NCBI GenBank assembly: GCA_022843145.1
Contig: JALHOF010000007.1
Coordinates: 150,402-214,401, forward strand
Source of the DNA: Hyphomicrobium sp.
GTDB lineage: Bacteria > Pseudomonadota > Alphaproteobacteria > Rhizobiales > Hyphomicrobiaceae
DNA: 64,000 nt
Direction of reading: 5' to 3'
Below, piece by piece: positions 55,682-63,968 of this stretch; the stretch's first letter is position 1, and each line of letters begins with the position of its first letter. Under the pieces are notes generated by a model that was given only the letters and a program-made list of their open reading frames with translations, had not been told where the DNA came from and did not search any database. The position numbers and the translations under genes were made by a program.

Positions 55682-57670
55682 ATGGCCGATTTCAGCAGCA
55701 TCAGATTCAGACTTGGCGGATTGTCAATCTCAGCTCGAATCAATTGCCTTATCGTTTTCGCGCTCACTTGCCAGATCGCAGTCGTCGCTTATCAGCTCCG
55801 CGAGTATCGCCAAGGTCTTTGGGATCAGCGAAGGCAGCAACTATCGACGTTGACCGAGATCGCGCTCTCGATTGCCAATGCCGAGTACAACGCTGCAGTG
55901 TCCGGCCGGAAATCCATGTCGGACGCCGAAGCGGCGGCCAAGTCACTCATTGGGTCTATGCGATACAATGGCTCCGACTATTTCTGGATCAACGACATGC
56001 TGCCGCAGATGATCATGCATCCGATCCGGCCAGAGCTCAACGGAAGGGATCTGACAGACAACAAAGATCCCACCGGAAAGCGACTGTTTGTCGAGTTCGT
56101 CGAGACGGTCAAAAAGAGCAGCAAGGGCTTTGTCGCATATCATTGGCCAAAGCCGGGAGCACAGAAGCCAGTCGCAAAGCTTTCTCACGTAGCAGGCTTT
56201 ATGCCCTGGGAGTGGGTGATCGGCACGGGCGTATACGTCGACGATCTCGAGAATCTCTTTTATGCTCAGCTGAGGACGGAAGGAACAATCGTCGCCACAT
56301 TGCTGGCTTTCTGCCTGCTGGTCTCGGTCGTCATCGGACGTAGCATCTCAAGTGCAATTTCTGGCATCAGTGTTGCGATGGAGCGGCTCGCGTCCGGAAA
56401 GTTCGACGACTACGCCGCCGGAGGCACTCGGATCGCGGAACTCCGGATCATGGACCGCGCGCTTGGGATCTTTCAGCGCAATGCACTCGATAAAATCACG
56501 CTAGAGGCGGCCGCCAATGCAGCTCGCGACTTGCAAGAACAGGAGCAGCGCAATGCGAACGAGCGCGCATTAGCATTCGAGCGCGAGCGTCGTGCGTCGC
56601 AGGAGCGCGCCGAACGCCAGCAGAAGGAGGCCACCGATGCCGCCATAGAATTGGAGCGCAGAGTCGTGGCCGGATCGTTCGGGAAAGCTCTCGCCCGCCT
56701 TGCTGCCAAGGACTTGACCCACCGAATTGTCGATGATGTTCCGGCGGCCTACCTCCAACTTCGGACGGACTTCAACAGCGCGATGCAATCAATGGAAGAC
56801 GCAATGCAGCGCGTGCGCGCCACGACCGACGCTATTGCGGTGGGCACAGAGGAAATTGTGGCAGCGTCAAACACACTTTCGGGGCGCGCCGAGCGCCAAG
56901 CCACCAGCCTTGAAGAATCGGCCGCGTCGTTGAGCGAATTATCGCATATCGTTGGGGAGTCGGCCGAGTCGTCGGTGCGGACAAAGGATCTCATTACCTC
57001 CGCCCGAAAAGATGCCGGCGAGAGCACGGCGGTCGTCGTGCGCACAGTCGAGGCCATGCAGAACATCCTCAACTCTTCACAGCAAGTCGGGCAGATCATC
57101 GGCGTGATCGACGAGATCGCACTGCAGACCAACCTCCTCGCGCTCAATGCTAGCGTCGAGGCAGCGCGCGCCGGAGACTTCGGCCGCGGATTCGCCGTTG
57201 TTGCCGCCGAGGTTCGCGCACTGGCTCAACGGTCGACCGCCGCTGCAAAGGAAGTGGCGACCCTCATCTCAAGATCAACGAACGAGGTGAAGGTGGGATC
57301 AGATCTCGTCACGGCTACTGGTCAGGCGCTCGATCGGATCGTCGGGCAAGTCTCGCTCATCGACGGCGGCATCGCAGATCTCGCGAAACGTGCGCTCGAT
57401 CAGGCATCGATGATCAAGCAGGTGAATACCGCAATCTCGGAAGTCGATCAGACCACGCAACAAAACGCCGCGATCGCCGAGGAAACGACGGCCGCCTGCA
57501 GGTCGATGGCCGAGGAAAGTCGGCAGCTGGCGACGTTGGTCGGACAATTCGAGCTCGCTGGTAGCGAGAAAACGGAGCGGAAACAGCAGTCAGTGTTGCG
57601 AACTGGCTCGGATCAAGTTTCGGCTACGCGGTATCACACATCACCGGTGCGCACGACGCGCACAGTTTAG
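55682..57670 (+). CDS. Methyl-accepting chemotaxis protein with Cache domain
   Basis: A 662-residue chemoreceptor. Order of parts: membrane helix 1 ([17 protein letters not shown], ~residues 21-37), a periplasmic single-Cache domain (~45-185; [16 protein letters not shown], the [20 protein letters not shown] segment read in parts), helix 2 ([19 protein letters not shown]), a HAMP unit, a Glu/Arg-rich coiled coil, and the signalling tip ([38 protein letters not shown]). There is no CheR-binding tail. Single-Cache receptors sense organic acids, redox or energy. The ATG at 55682 is used. The PilZ gene follows 62 bases downstream. Confidence 0.92.
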   Translation: MADFSSIRFRLGGLSISARINCLIVFALTCQIAVVAYQLREYRQGLWDQRRQQLSTLTEIALSIANAEYNAAVSGRKSMSDAEAAAKSLIGSMRYNGSDYFWINDMLPQMIMHPIRPELNGRDLTDNKDPTGKRLFVEFVETVKKSSKGFVAYHWPKPGAQKPVAKLSHVAGFMPWEWVIGTGVYVDDLENLFYAQLRTEGTIVATLLAFCLLVSVVIGRSISSAISGISVAMERLASGKFDDYAAGGTRIAELRIMDRALGIFQRNALDKITLEAAANAARDLQEQEQRNANERALAFERERRASQERAERQQKEATDAAIELERRVVAGSFGKALARLAAKDLTHRIVDDVPAAYLQLRTDFNSAMQSMEDAMQRVRATTDAIAVGTEEIVAASNTLSGRAERQATSLEESAASLSELSHIVGESAESSVRTKDLITSARKDAGESTAVVVRTVEAMQNILNSSQQVGQIIGVIDEIALQTNLLALNASVEAARAGDFGRGFAVVAAEVRALAQRSTAAAKEVATLISRSTNEVKVGSDLVTATGQALDRIVGQVSLIDGGIADLAKRALDQASMIKQVNTAISEVDQTTQQNAAIAEETTAACRSMAEESRQLATLVGQFELAGSEKTERKQQSVLRTGSDQVSATRYHTSPVRTTRTV

Positions 57671-57732
57671 CCGACGCAGAGCGTCCCTGGCGCAATCAGG
57701 CCGCTGATACTCCAATAAGAGGTATCGACGAT

Positions 57733-58605
57733 ATGCACAGCATTGCTACCGGGGCCATCGAACGACATGGCCTCATCCTACGAGAAACTGATGCGGCTCC
57801 AGACGGCGCATCCACTCTATTTATGTTCGAGACAATCGTCACCGACGTCCAATGGTCGGCGCTGAACATCGGGTCCTTGACCATCCTCGTCAACGCATGC
57901 TCGGCCACGACCGCCGACTGGACGATGTGGCCCTGGCGGCACGCGTTGACCTTTGATGCCAGATCGATGAAGCTGGCGTTACGATACAGTTCCGATATGG
58001 GGCTATCACCCGCCGCCATTGCGCAGACCGACTTCGTCTACAGAAGGCTGGAAGACCTTTCCGCTCGCTCGATACCCCTCTTCAGGTGTCTCGACCTATC
58101 TGGGCCCGGCGCGCGCCGCGCATTGGCGGAGCTTGCCTCCGAATGGCGAACTCTCAGCGGCGATACCATCTCAATGCTTAGAATCCTGGAACCCTTCGTG
58201 CGGCAGCGCCTAATTCGCCACTACGCCCACAATTGCCAGATCTTGCAGCAGTTCCTCGACGAGGGCTTTAAGAGCAAGTCCGATAGGGTCAACATTTGGG
58301 GCGAAATCGAATTGCCTATACTGGCCCAGAAGCGCAGGCAGGCGCGGTTGCCGACAAAGACATCATGCAAGTTGCGTGTCGGCGCTCAGATCGTTCCGGT
58401 GACATTGGTCGACCTGTCGCAGAGCGGTGCCGGCATCACGTGCAGGATGGCCCTCCAAGTGGGACAGGAGGTTAAACTCGAGTTTGCCGATGGTAAGTCG
58501 GTTGACGCCAGGGTCGCATGGAGGACAGAGGAGAGATGCGGCCTAGCATTCGACAAGCAGCTATCGCTTGCTGCCGTAGTGGGCGGCGAAATTCGCGGAG
58601 CATAG
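57733..58605 (+). CDS. PilZ-domain protein
   Basis: A 290-residue protein with a C-terminal PilZ domain (residues ~195-285): the c-di-GMP-binding RRQAR (RxxxR) motif and DLSQSGAGI (D/NxSxxG) motif are both intact, followed by QVGQEVKLEFADGK and VAWRTEERCGLAF. The N-terminal 190 residues are unknown and partly helical. PilZ proteins bind cyclic di-GMP and alter motility or exopolysaccharide. Its place after the chemoreceptor gene suggests that the two act on motility together. The ATG at 57733 is used. Confidence 0.88.
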   Translation: MHSIATGAIERHGLILRETDAAPDGASTLFMFETIVTDVQWSALNIGSLTILVNACSATTADWTMWPWRHALTFDARSMKLALRYSSDMGLSPAAIAQTDFVYRRLEDLSARSIPLFRCLDLSGPGARRALAELASEWRTLSGDTISMLRILEPFVRQRLIRHYAHNCQILQQFLDEGFKSKSDRVNIWGEIELPILAQKRRQARLPTKTSCKLRVGAQIVPVTLVDLSQSGAGITCRMALQVGQEVKLEFADGKSVDARVAWRTEERCGLAFDKQLSLAAVVGGEIRGA

Positions 58606-58745
58606 AAAACTGACTGCTCCGACCGCTATTTCGTCTCGAGCCGCGACAACGGGTACTTTCGCTGAACAACAGAACACCATTGTTGAGCTGCTGCCTGCTT
58701 CACGGACACGAAGTTTGGGTGTCAAAGTGAAGCCGGAGGTGGCGT

Positions 58746-59036
58746 ACGAAGAGGCGCAGTTTCAGTCGTGAGTTCAAAGTCGAGGCGGTTCGGCTCGTGC
58801 GCGAGCGGAGCGTTTCGCTAGCGCAGGCGTCGCGTGATCTCGACGTGCACGAGAACCTGCTGAGGACGTGAGTCAAGCAGCTGGCCGATGACCCGCTGGA
58901 TGCGTTTCCAGGACACGGCAGGATGAAGGCTGCGGAAGCCGAGATCGCGCAGCTGCGTCGCAAGGTGCAGAAGCTCAAGGCCGAGCGCGACCTCTTAAAA
59001 AGAACCGCGGCCTACTTCGCCAAGGATCAGGCGTGA
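58746..59036 (+). pseudogene. IS3-family OrfA, inactive
   Basis: The frame reads KRRSFSREFKVEAVRLVRER, then SLAQASRDLDVHENLL, the helix-turn-helix of IS3 OrfA, and ends QKLKAERDLLKRTAAYFAKD. Two changes damage it: the expected ATG start is ACG at 58746, and an in-frame TGA lies at 58869-58871, where a TGG (Trp in RTWVKQL) is expected. Its TGA stop at 59034 overlaps the beginning of orfB, as in intact IS3 elements that use frameshifting. Confidence 0.85.
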
Positions 59037-59221
59037 TATTCGCGTTCGTGGCGAAGCACCGGGGGATCTGGCCGCTCAAGACGATCTGCGAGGCGCTTGG
59101 TGTTTCGCATTCCGGCTTCTCTAGTTGGATGTCGCGACCGCCGAGTAATCGGACGCGGCGTCACGATGCGATGCTGGCCGCGATCCTCGACAGCTTTCTC
59201 GGCAGCGATCGCACCTATGGC
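59033..59221 (+). pseudogene. IS3-family OrfB, 5' fragment
   Basis: Starts at the GTG overlapping the orfA stop: IFAFVAKHRGIWPLKTICEA, GVSHSGFSSWMSRPPSNR, and FLGSDRTYG, the N-terminal HTH_21 region of IS3 transposase. The frame is broken after the codons for TYG by the IS66 insertion. It continues at 61261 as ARRVWHDLLDAG, giving the expected SDRTYGARRVWHDLL order once the insertion and one target copy are removed. Confidence 0.9.
59214..59221 (+). repeat. IS66 target-site duplication, left copy
   Basis: CCTATGGC, identical to 61253-61260. Eight bases is the length that IS66-family elements duplicate. Confidence 0.92.
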
Positions 59222-59297
59222 GTATGCCCCCGTCGAGGGCCGCCTTGCGGGGGTGCTGGCGATAGGTCTTGGTAGCGGTGGATAAACGCCGCAGGAG

Positions 59298-59708
59298 ATG
59301 GTCGCCACGATGTCTGGAGATAGGTCTGTACCGCGCTACGCGCATGTGATGACGACGCGTCGCAAATGGTCGGCAGCGGAGAAGCGGTCGATCGTCGCCG
59401 AGATCAATGTTGCGGGTGGCTCGGTTTCGGATGTGGCGCGTAAGCACGGCGTGCACACGAGCTTGCTGTTTCGTTGGCGTCGGGATCTTGGCGCTGCCCC
59501 GTCACATTCGGATCCGGCCCGGTCGCTCTCGCCAGTGTTCCTGCCGGTGGCGTTGTCGCCGCCGTCGCCGCCCGTTGCCCCGATCCGAACAGCGCGATCA
59601 TCGGTTCTCGAAATCCAACTCGCGGGCGGTCGCGTTGTCCGCGTCGACGCCGATGTCGATGCCGCCAAGCTCGCCGCCATCGTCGCGGAGTTGGAGAAGA
59701 TGGCGTGA
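59298..59708 (+). CDS. tnpA: IS66-family TnpA
   Basis: A 136-residue IS66 accessory protein with the HTH_29/transposase_8 segment TTRRKWSAAEKRSIVAEINV, then GSVSDVARKHGVHTSLLFRW. The C-terminal part (SVLEIQLAGGRVVRVDADVD, KLAAIVAELEKM) is typical. The start is uncertain: ATG 59298, 59310 or 59349. Its stop overlaps the tnpB GTG by ATGA-like GTGA. The gene is intact, but its partners are not. Confidence 0.85.
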   Translation: MVATMSGDRSVPRYAHVMTTRRKWSAAEKRSIVAEINVAGGSVSDVARKHGVHTSLLFRWRRDLGAAPSHSDPARSLSPVFLPVALSPPSPPVAPIRTARSSVLEIQLAGGRVVRVDADVDAAKLAAIVAELEKMA

Positions 59709-60096
59709 TCCCGGTCCCGGTTCGCAGGGCGGGCGACGGCGCGGTTCGTGTTTGGCTGGCCACCGGTCACACCGATATGCGGCGCGGCTTTCCTGGCCTG
59801 GCGCTGCTGGTGCAGGAGACGCTGAAAGCCGACCCGCACTCGGGGCATCTGTTTGTGTTCCGCGGGTCATGCTGGAAGCATGCCTCCGGCATGGCCGCAG
59901 CGATCTCGTGAAGATCATCTGGCATGACGGGCAGGGCGCGTGCCTGTTCTCGAAGCGGCTGGAACGGGGGCGCTTCATCTGGCCGGCGGCGGCGGACGGC
60001 GCGGTGACGATCTCGCCGGCTCAGCTCGGCTATATGCTGGAGGGGATCGATTGGCGCGCGCCGCAGAAGACGTATCGCCCGGAGATCGCGGGTTGA
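59705..60096 (+). pseudogene. tnpB: IS66-family TnpB, frameshifted
   Basis: Frame 1 from the GTG at 59705 reads AGDGAVRVWLATGHTDMRRG, the conserved TnpB start, to HLFVFRG. An extra stretch of about 29 bases near 59866-59894 then shifts the frame, and the rest, SDLVKIIWHDGQGACLFSKR and SPAQLGYMLEGIDWRAPQKT, is read in another frame. Without the extra stretch the protein would have normal length, about 115-120 residues. Confidence 0.88.
59866..59894 (+). repeat. Small palindromic insertion in tnpB
   Basis: About 29 extra bases containing two overlapping hairpins: CATGC-TGGAA-GCATG (59868-59882) and CATGCC-TCC-GGCATG (59879-59893). The exact borders depend on the original sequence. It resembles a REP-type palindromic unit. 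Confidence 0.55.
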
Positions 60097-60181
60097 GACG
60101 GCGCTGCGATCGAGGGGATTTTTTTGTGAGGATGCGGATTGGCCTCGCCGATGATCGCGCGAAGCAGTGTACCATTGCGGC

Positions 60182-61212
60182 ATGGCCCTCGATCCCGCGA
60201 CATTGCCGACGGATGTTTGCCGCGCTGACGGCACTTCTTCTCGCGGCGAACGCCCGCGCCGAGAAGGCAGAGGCTCGCACGCTGGATCTCGATGCGCAGA
60301 TTGCGAACCTCAAGCTGACTATCGCGAAAATGAAGCGGGCCGAGTTCGGCGCGTCCTCCGAACGCGGTGTCAAGCTGATCGATCAGCTGGAAATGCAACT
60401 CGGTGCCGGTACTCGCGAAGGGCAAATGCGATGTCGCGCGGCTCTGGGCATATGTGCGCGACGATCGGCCGTTCGGTGGCGGCGCGGCACCGGCGGCTCT
60501 GCTGCACTACTCCCGCAATCGCGGCGGCGAACACCCTGAGCGTCACCTAGCGACCTACAGTGGCTTCATGCAAGCTGATGCCTACAGCGGCTACAACGGC
60601 CTCTACGTCGAGGGTCGCAAGCCGGGACCGATCATCGAGGTCGCGTGCTGGGCGCACGGGCGGCGCAAGTTCTTCGAGTTCGCCGAGCTGCAGAAGGCAC
60701 CTGTCGCGATCGAGGCCGTGCGCCGCATCGACGAACTCTTCGCGATCGAACGCGAGATCAACGGCAAGACGCCGGGCGAGCGCCGCACCGTACGGCAAAA
60801 ACGCACGAAGCCGTTGACGGACGCGCTCGAAGCATGGCTGCGCGAGCAGCGCAAGAAGCTCTCGTCGAAGAGCGACACTGCAAAGGCGATCGACTATACG
60901 CTGAAGCGATGGCGCGCCTTCACGCGCTTCATCGACGACGGCCGCCTCTGCATGAGCAACAACGCGGCGGAGCGCGCCGTTCGTGGCATCGCGGTCGGAC
61001 GCCGCAACTGGACATTCTGCGGATCGGACTCGGGGGGACATCGCGCTGCAACGATGTTCACCCTGATCGAGACCTGCAAGCTCAACGATGTCGACGCGCG
61101 CAGCTGGCACGCCGACGTGCTCGCACGCATCGCCGATCACCACGCGAGCAAGGTCGCCGACCTGCTACCGTGGAACTGGAAGGCGAACCGCGCCACCATG
61201 TCAGCCGCCTGA
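60182..61212 (+). pseudogene. tnpC: IS66-family TnpC transposase, broken
   Basis: Pieces in three frames: MALDPATLPTD (from 60182), FAALTALLLAANARAEKAEA with AQIANLKLTIAKMKRAEFG (to about 60400), and from 60403 LAKGKCDVARLWAYVRDDRP, QADAYSGYNGLYVEGR, CWAHGRRKFFEF, MSNNAAERAVRGIAVGRRNW and SGGHRAATMFTLIETCKLND. The DDE core's second and third parts are present. About 150 residues between EMQLG and VLAKGK, present in full TnpC, are missing. Confidence 0.9.
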
Positions 61213-61252
61213 CCGCGCCCGACCACCACTGCGGTCCTGGCCGGATGCTTAC

Positions 61253-61260
61253 CCTATGGC
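61253..61260 (+). repeat. IS66 target-site duplication, right copy
   Basis: CCTATGGC, matching 59214-59221, directly after the right IS66 end (GCTTAC). Confidence 0.92.
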
Positions 61261-61896
61261 GCGCGTCGCGTCTGGCACGATCTGCTGGACGCCGGCATCG
61301 ACTGCGGTCTGCATGCGGTCGAGCGGCCGGTGCGTCGCAACGCCTAGCGCGCCAGGCCGAGACGTCGCCGACTGCCCGCCGATACTGGCGAGCGCCCCGC
61401 CACCGAGCTGGCGGCCAGCGTGCTCGACCGCCAGTTCGAAGCACCAACGCCGAACCGGAAGAGGGTGGCGGGCTTCACATACATCTGGACTGCGGAAGGC
61501 TGGCTCTACGTTGCGATCGTGCTCGACCTGCTCTCGCGCAGGAGCATCGGGTGGTCGATGAGTGCGACGATGACCGGCGGAACTCGTCACGAACGCGCTC
61601 ATCATGGCCGCGTGGCGCCGGGGACGGCCGCGCGAGCTGCTGCACCACTCCGACCGCGGCAGCCAAGTCGGACTCAACTGGTCGTCGCAACACCCAGATA
61701 CAGGAGGTTGCGATAATGACAGTGAAGCGACGCTCGGCCCGATCCGGACGCCCCGCAAGGTCTACCGGACGCGCGGGATGCCGCGAGGGTCGACGTGTTC
61801 GACTACATCGAGCGGTTCGACAATCCCCGCCTCAGGCATTCGACGCTCGGAAATCTGAGCCCGGTTGCCTACGAAGAACGAATGCGACGAGCTTGA
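61253..61896 (+). pseudogene. IS3-family OrfB, 3' fragment, multiply damaged
   Basis: Continues the split OrfB: ARRVWHDLLDAGIDCGLHAV, then a TAG after RRNA, ASVLDRQFEAPTPNRKRVAG, FTYIWTAEGWLYVAIVLDLL (integrase core, first Asp), a frameshift near 61580, AAWRRGRPRELLHHSDRGSQ (second Asp), a deletion that removes the catalytic Glu region, and VFDYIERFDNPRLRHSTLGN to the stop at 61894. The protein can no longer be made. Confidence 0.9.
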
Positions 61897-61926
61897 CTCA
61901 GTGTCCACGGATCCGGGGCCAGCTTA

Positions 61927-62461
61927 TTGCTCCGGCTTTTACATCAGGGTAATCTCCCTCCGGTGAGCGCCGCAGGGGCTCAGGGCGTGGCCTTGGGTGG
62001 CGCTTGACCGGTGGATCGCAGATCGGTGATGACCGGCTGTAGGCACGCTGCGCCGTGTACGGCGAAGGCGGGAATCATGCGCTCGTCGGTGTCGATCACC
62101 CATCGGTGTCCGTCCTCGGGATCCTTGGCGATCGACAGCCCCCGGCCATCAAAGCGGGTCCGTGATCAACGGCAATGCAATTCCTCGAGTATTCACATCC
62201 TGCCTCCCCCAGGAGAAGAGACAAGCCCACGACTTACAAGCCTTAAAACTATAAGAATATCAGGTGCTCACTAGAATTAGTGGACATGGCGCCAGCGTTC
62301 CGCCAGCGAGTTCCCGCGTGTCGGTTCGCTCCAAAAGTACTGCAAACTCCAAAAAATGTTGTCCCCGGTGCCGTCAACTGCGCTGATACTCACCAACAGC
62401 AGCCGATACGTTCAGTACAGAGTTCCAAGCAAGTTGCGGTCAAGAACCCTGGGTACACACC
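61927..62461. other. Gap between the IS and luxR with a minus-strand coding remnant
   Basis: No complete gene. On the minus strand, 62165 down to the stop at 61980-61982 is open for 61 codons and reads protein-like (FDGRGLSIAKDPEDGHRWVI, DTDERMIPAFAVHGAACLQP), but has no start or upstream part; it may be the tail of a gene cut by the IS. The stretch 62200-62461 is AT-richer and should contain the luxR promoter. Confidence 0.45.
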
Positions 62462-63202
62462 ATGTCGCGATCCAAGCCAGATGAGTTTGCCTTAGTGGCT
62501 TTTCAGTTCTGCGAAGAGGTCAACAGTCTAAAAAATAAGGCAAGCATCGGAGCGCTAACCTACCAAGCGATGGCGGGCTTCGGTTTCAGCCACGTGACTT
62601 GTGCTGTGGTTCCACCGCCCGGACAATCACCCCTCGGGTGCATTCTACTCAACAATCGGCCTCAAGAGTATCTTCAACGATACTCCGAACGGAACTATGC
62701 GTGCCGCGATCCAGTTGTGGTTGAACTGAAAAAGACACTCAGCACGTTCAGTTGGAGTGATGTGAAGGCGCGGCGGCATCTATCGCGAGAACAACTCGCA
62801 ATCATGGGTGAGGCTGCAGACTTTGGGGCGACGGATGGTCTGATCATCCCGATCGTTAGCACGGCCGGCAGCATCTCAATTTTCGCCCCCTGCGGGAACA
62901 CGCCCCTACTCACCGCTCGGGCCCGATCGGCGGTTGAAATAATCGGGATCGCCGCACATCAGGCGCTCCAGCGCAGCAGCGTCCCGCTTCATCTCTCGCG
63001 ATCCAATCTACTATCAGGGCGGGAACGAGAAGTCCTGCAGTGGCTAGCAGTTGGCAAGTCGGTCGACGAGATCGGTGACATCTTGACCATCGGTGTCACA
63101 ACGGTGCGGACCCATGTCGAGAACGCGAAGAAAAAACTCAATGCCAACAAGGGCACGCTAGCCGTCGTGGAGGCACTCCGTCGAGGCGAAATATCACTCT
63201 GA
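62462..63202 (+). CDS. LuxR-family quorum-sensing regulator
   Basis: A 246-residue transcription factor. The N-terminal autoinducer domain (~15-165) has YLQRYSERNYACRDPVVVEL and TFSWSDVKARRHLSREQ, with the conserved Trp, Tyr and Asp positions of acyl-homoserine-lactone binders, and GATDGLIIPIVSTAGSISIF. The C-terminal LuxR HTH (~178-240) reads LSGREREVLQWLAVGKSVDE then TVRTHVENAKKKLN. The ATG at 62462 is used. The luxI-type gene follows 97 bases downstream in the same direction, a classical pair. Base composition is less GC-rich than the core part of the window. Confidence 0.93.
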   Translation: MSRSKPDEFALVAFQFCEEVNSLKNKASIGALTYQAMAGFGFSHVTCAVVPPPGQSPLGCILLNNRPQEYLQRYSERNYACRDPVVVELKKTLSTFSWSDVKARRHLSREQLAIMGEAADFGATDGLIIPIVSTAGSISIFAPCGNTPLLTARARSAVEIIGIAAHQALQRSSVPLHLSRSNLLSGREREVLQWLAVGKSVDEIGDILTIGVTTVRTHVENAKKKLNANKGTLAVVEALRRGEISL

Positions 63203-63215
63203 AGGGATTTCAGTG

Positions 63216-63234
63216 TCCTCCTGTTTTTTGAGGA
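63216..63234 (+). promoter_or_regulatory. Short inverted repeat between luxR and luxI
   Basis: TCCTC (63216-63220) and GAGGA (63230-63234) flank a 9-base loop that contains six T. It could be a lux-box-like operator for the synthase gene or a weak hairpin; the 5-base arms are too short to decide. Confidence 0.3.
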
Positions 63235-63299
63235 TGGTGGCTGCAGCCAACGACCATCAAACTCAGAAAATCCGAAATCAAGGTTGAGAGCGCCCCTTC

Positions 63300-63932
63300 A
63301 TGATTATCACCCTTCGAGGACACCAGAGGAACGCCTGCCGCAGTATCTTCCAGCAGCTGTTTCGCCTGCGCTACGACACGTTCGTGCGTGATCGGCAATG
63401 GACCCTGCCAACGAGAAATGGAACTGAGATCGATCAGTACGACCAGGATGACAGCATCTACTTCTACGGGCTAGACGAGGACAACTTTCTCAGGAGCCAC
63501 GTCCGCCTCACGCCTTCGGTCTCGAGTTCGCTTCTGGCTGACTGCTTTCCCCATCTCGTCGAAACGGGCGTTGATATCCGCTCAGCAACGATTTTCGAAG
63601 GCACCCGGCTGATCGTTAGCCCGCGCAAAGAATCAACAATCAGTAACAGGGCAGCAAAGGCCGAGTTGTTAGTCGCGATGTTCGAATGGTCAAAGGCCGT
63701 GGGGGCCACCCATATTCAAGTCATCGTCGAGAGTCGAATGCTGGCGAGTTACGTCGAAATGACACCTGACATTCGCCCCCTCGGACTTGCACATCCGTAC
63801 GGCGGTGGGCCACGTGTCCCCGGCGGTGGCGAAGCTATGGCCATCCGTTGCCCGGTGACGGACAAAGTCATCGACGACCTGAGAGCTGGCGCCGGCATTC
63901 TGAACAGAGCGATAGGTGGAATTTCTGCCTGA
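63300..63932 (+). CDS. LuxI-type acyl-homoserine-lactone synthase
   Basis: Makes an acyl-homoserine lactone from SAM and an acyl carrier protein or acyl-CoA. The 210-residue product has the family's fixed residues: FRLRYDTFVRDRQWTLP (Arg, Phe, Trp), EIDQYDQDD (two Asp), HVRLTPS (Arg), and ATIFEGTRLIVSP with Glu and Arg. The acyl chain cannot be predicted. The ATG at 63300 has GAGAG 9 bases upstream. It pairs with the LuxR-type gene upstream, suggesting a self-inducing circuit. Confidence 0.94.
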   Translation: MIITLRGHQRNACRSIFQQLFRLRYDTFVRDRQWTLPTRNGTEIDQYDQDDSIYFYGLDEDNFLRSHVRLTPSVSSSLLADCFPHLVETGVDIRSATIFEGTRLIVSPRKESTISNRAAKAELLVAMFEWSKAVGATHIQVIVESRMLASYVEMTPDIRPLGLAHPYGGGPRVPGGGEAMAIRCPVTDKVIDDLRAGAGILNRAIGGISA

Positions 63933-63968
63933 CGGCGGGCAAGATAGTCCCGTTCATCAGGAGTTCCC

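Larger units (their letters stand above)
59222..61252 (+). mobile_element. IS66-family insertion sequence, decayed (2031 bp)
   Basis: Bounded by 8-base direct repeats and by ends that begin GTATGC (left) and, read inward from the right, GTAAGC, the IS66-type terminus. It carries tnpA, tnpB and tnpC in order. tnpA is intact; tnpB has a frame-breaking insertion and tnpC a large internal loss, so the copy cannot move by itself. IS66 elements are usually near 2.5 kb; the shortfall of about 0.5 kb agrees with the gap in tnpC. Confidence 0.92.
58684..61926 (+). mobile_element. Decayed IS3-family element split by an IS66-family element
   Basis: The left end (TGAGCTGCTGCCTGCTTCAC, then GGACAC) and the right end (reverse complement TAAGCTGGCCCCGGATCCGT, then GGACAC) are imperfect terminal repeats. 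Without the IS66 insert and one target copy, the element is about 1.2 kb, normal for IS3. It encodes OrfA and OrfB, both damaged. The 3-base target duplication cannot be fixed with certainty. End coordinates are approximate. Confidence 0.8.

Noticed and set aside
58680..58685. TTG as the 3-base target duplication of the IS3 element
   Set aside because: TTG occurs at both ends, but the terminal repeats are too damaged to fix the borders.
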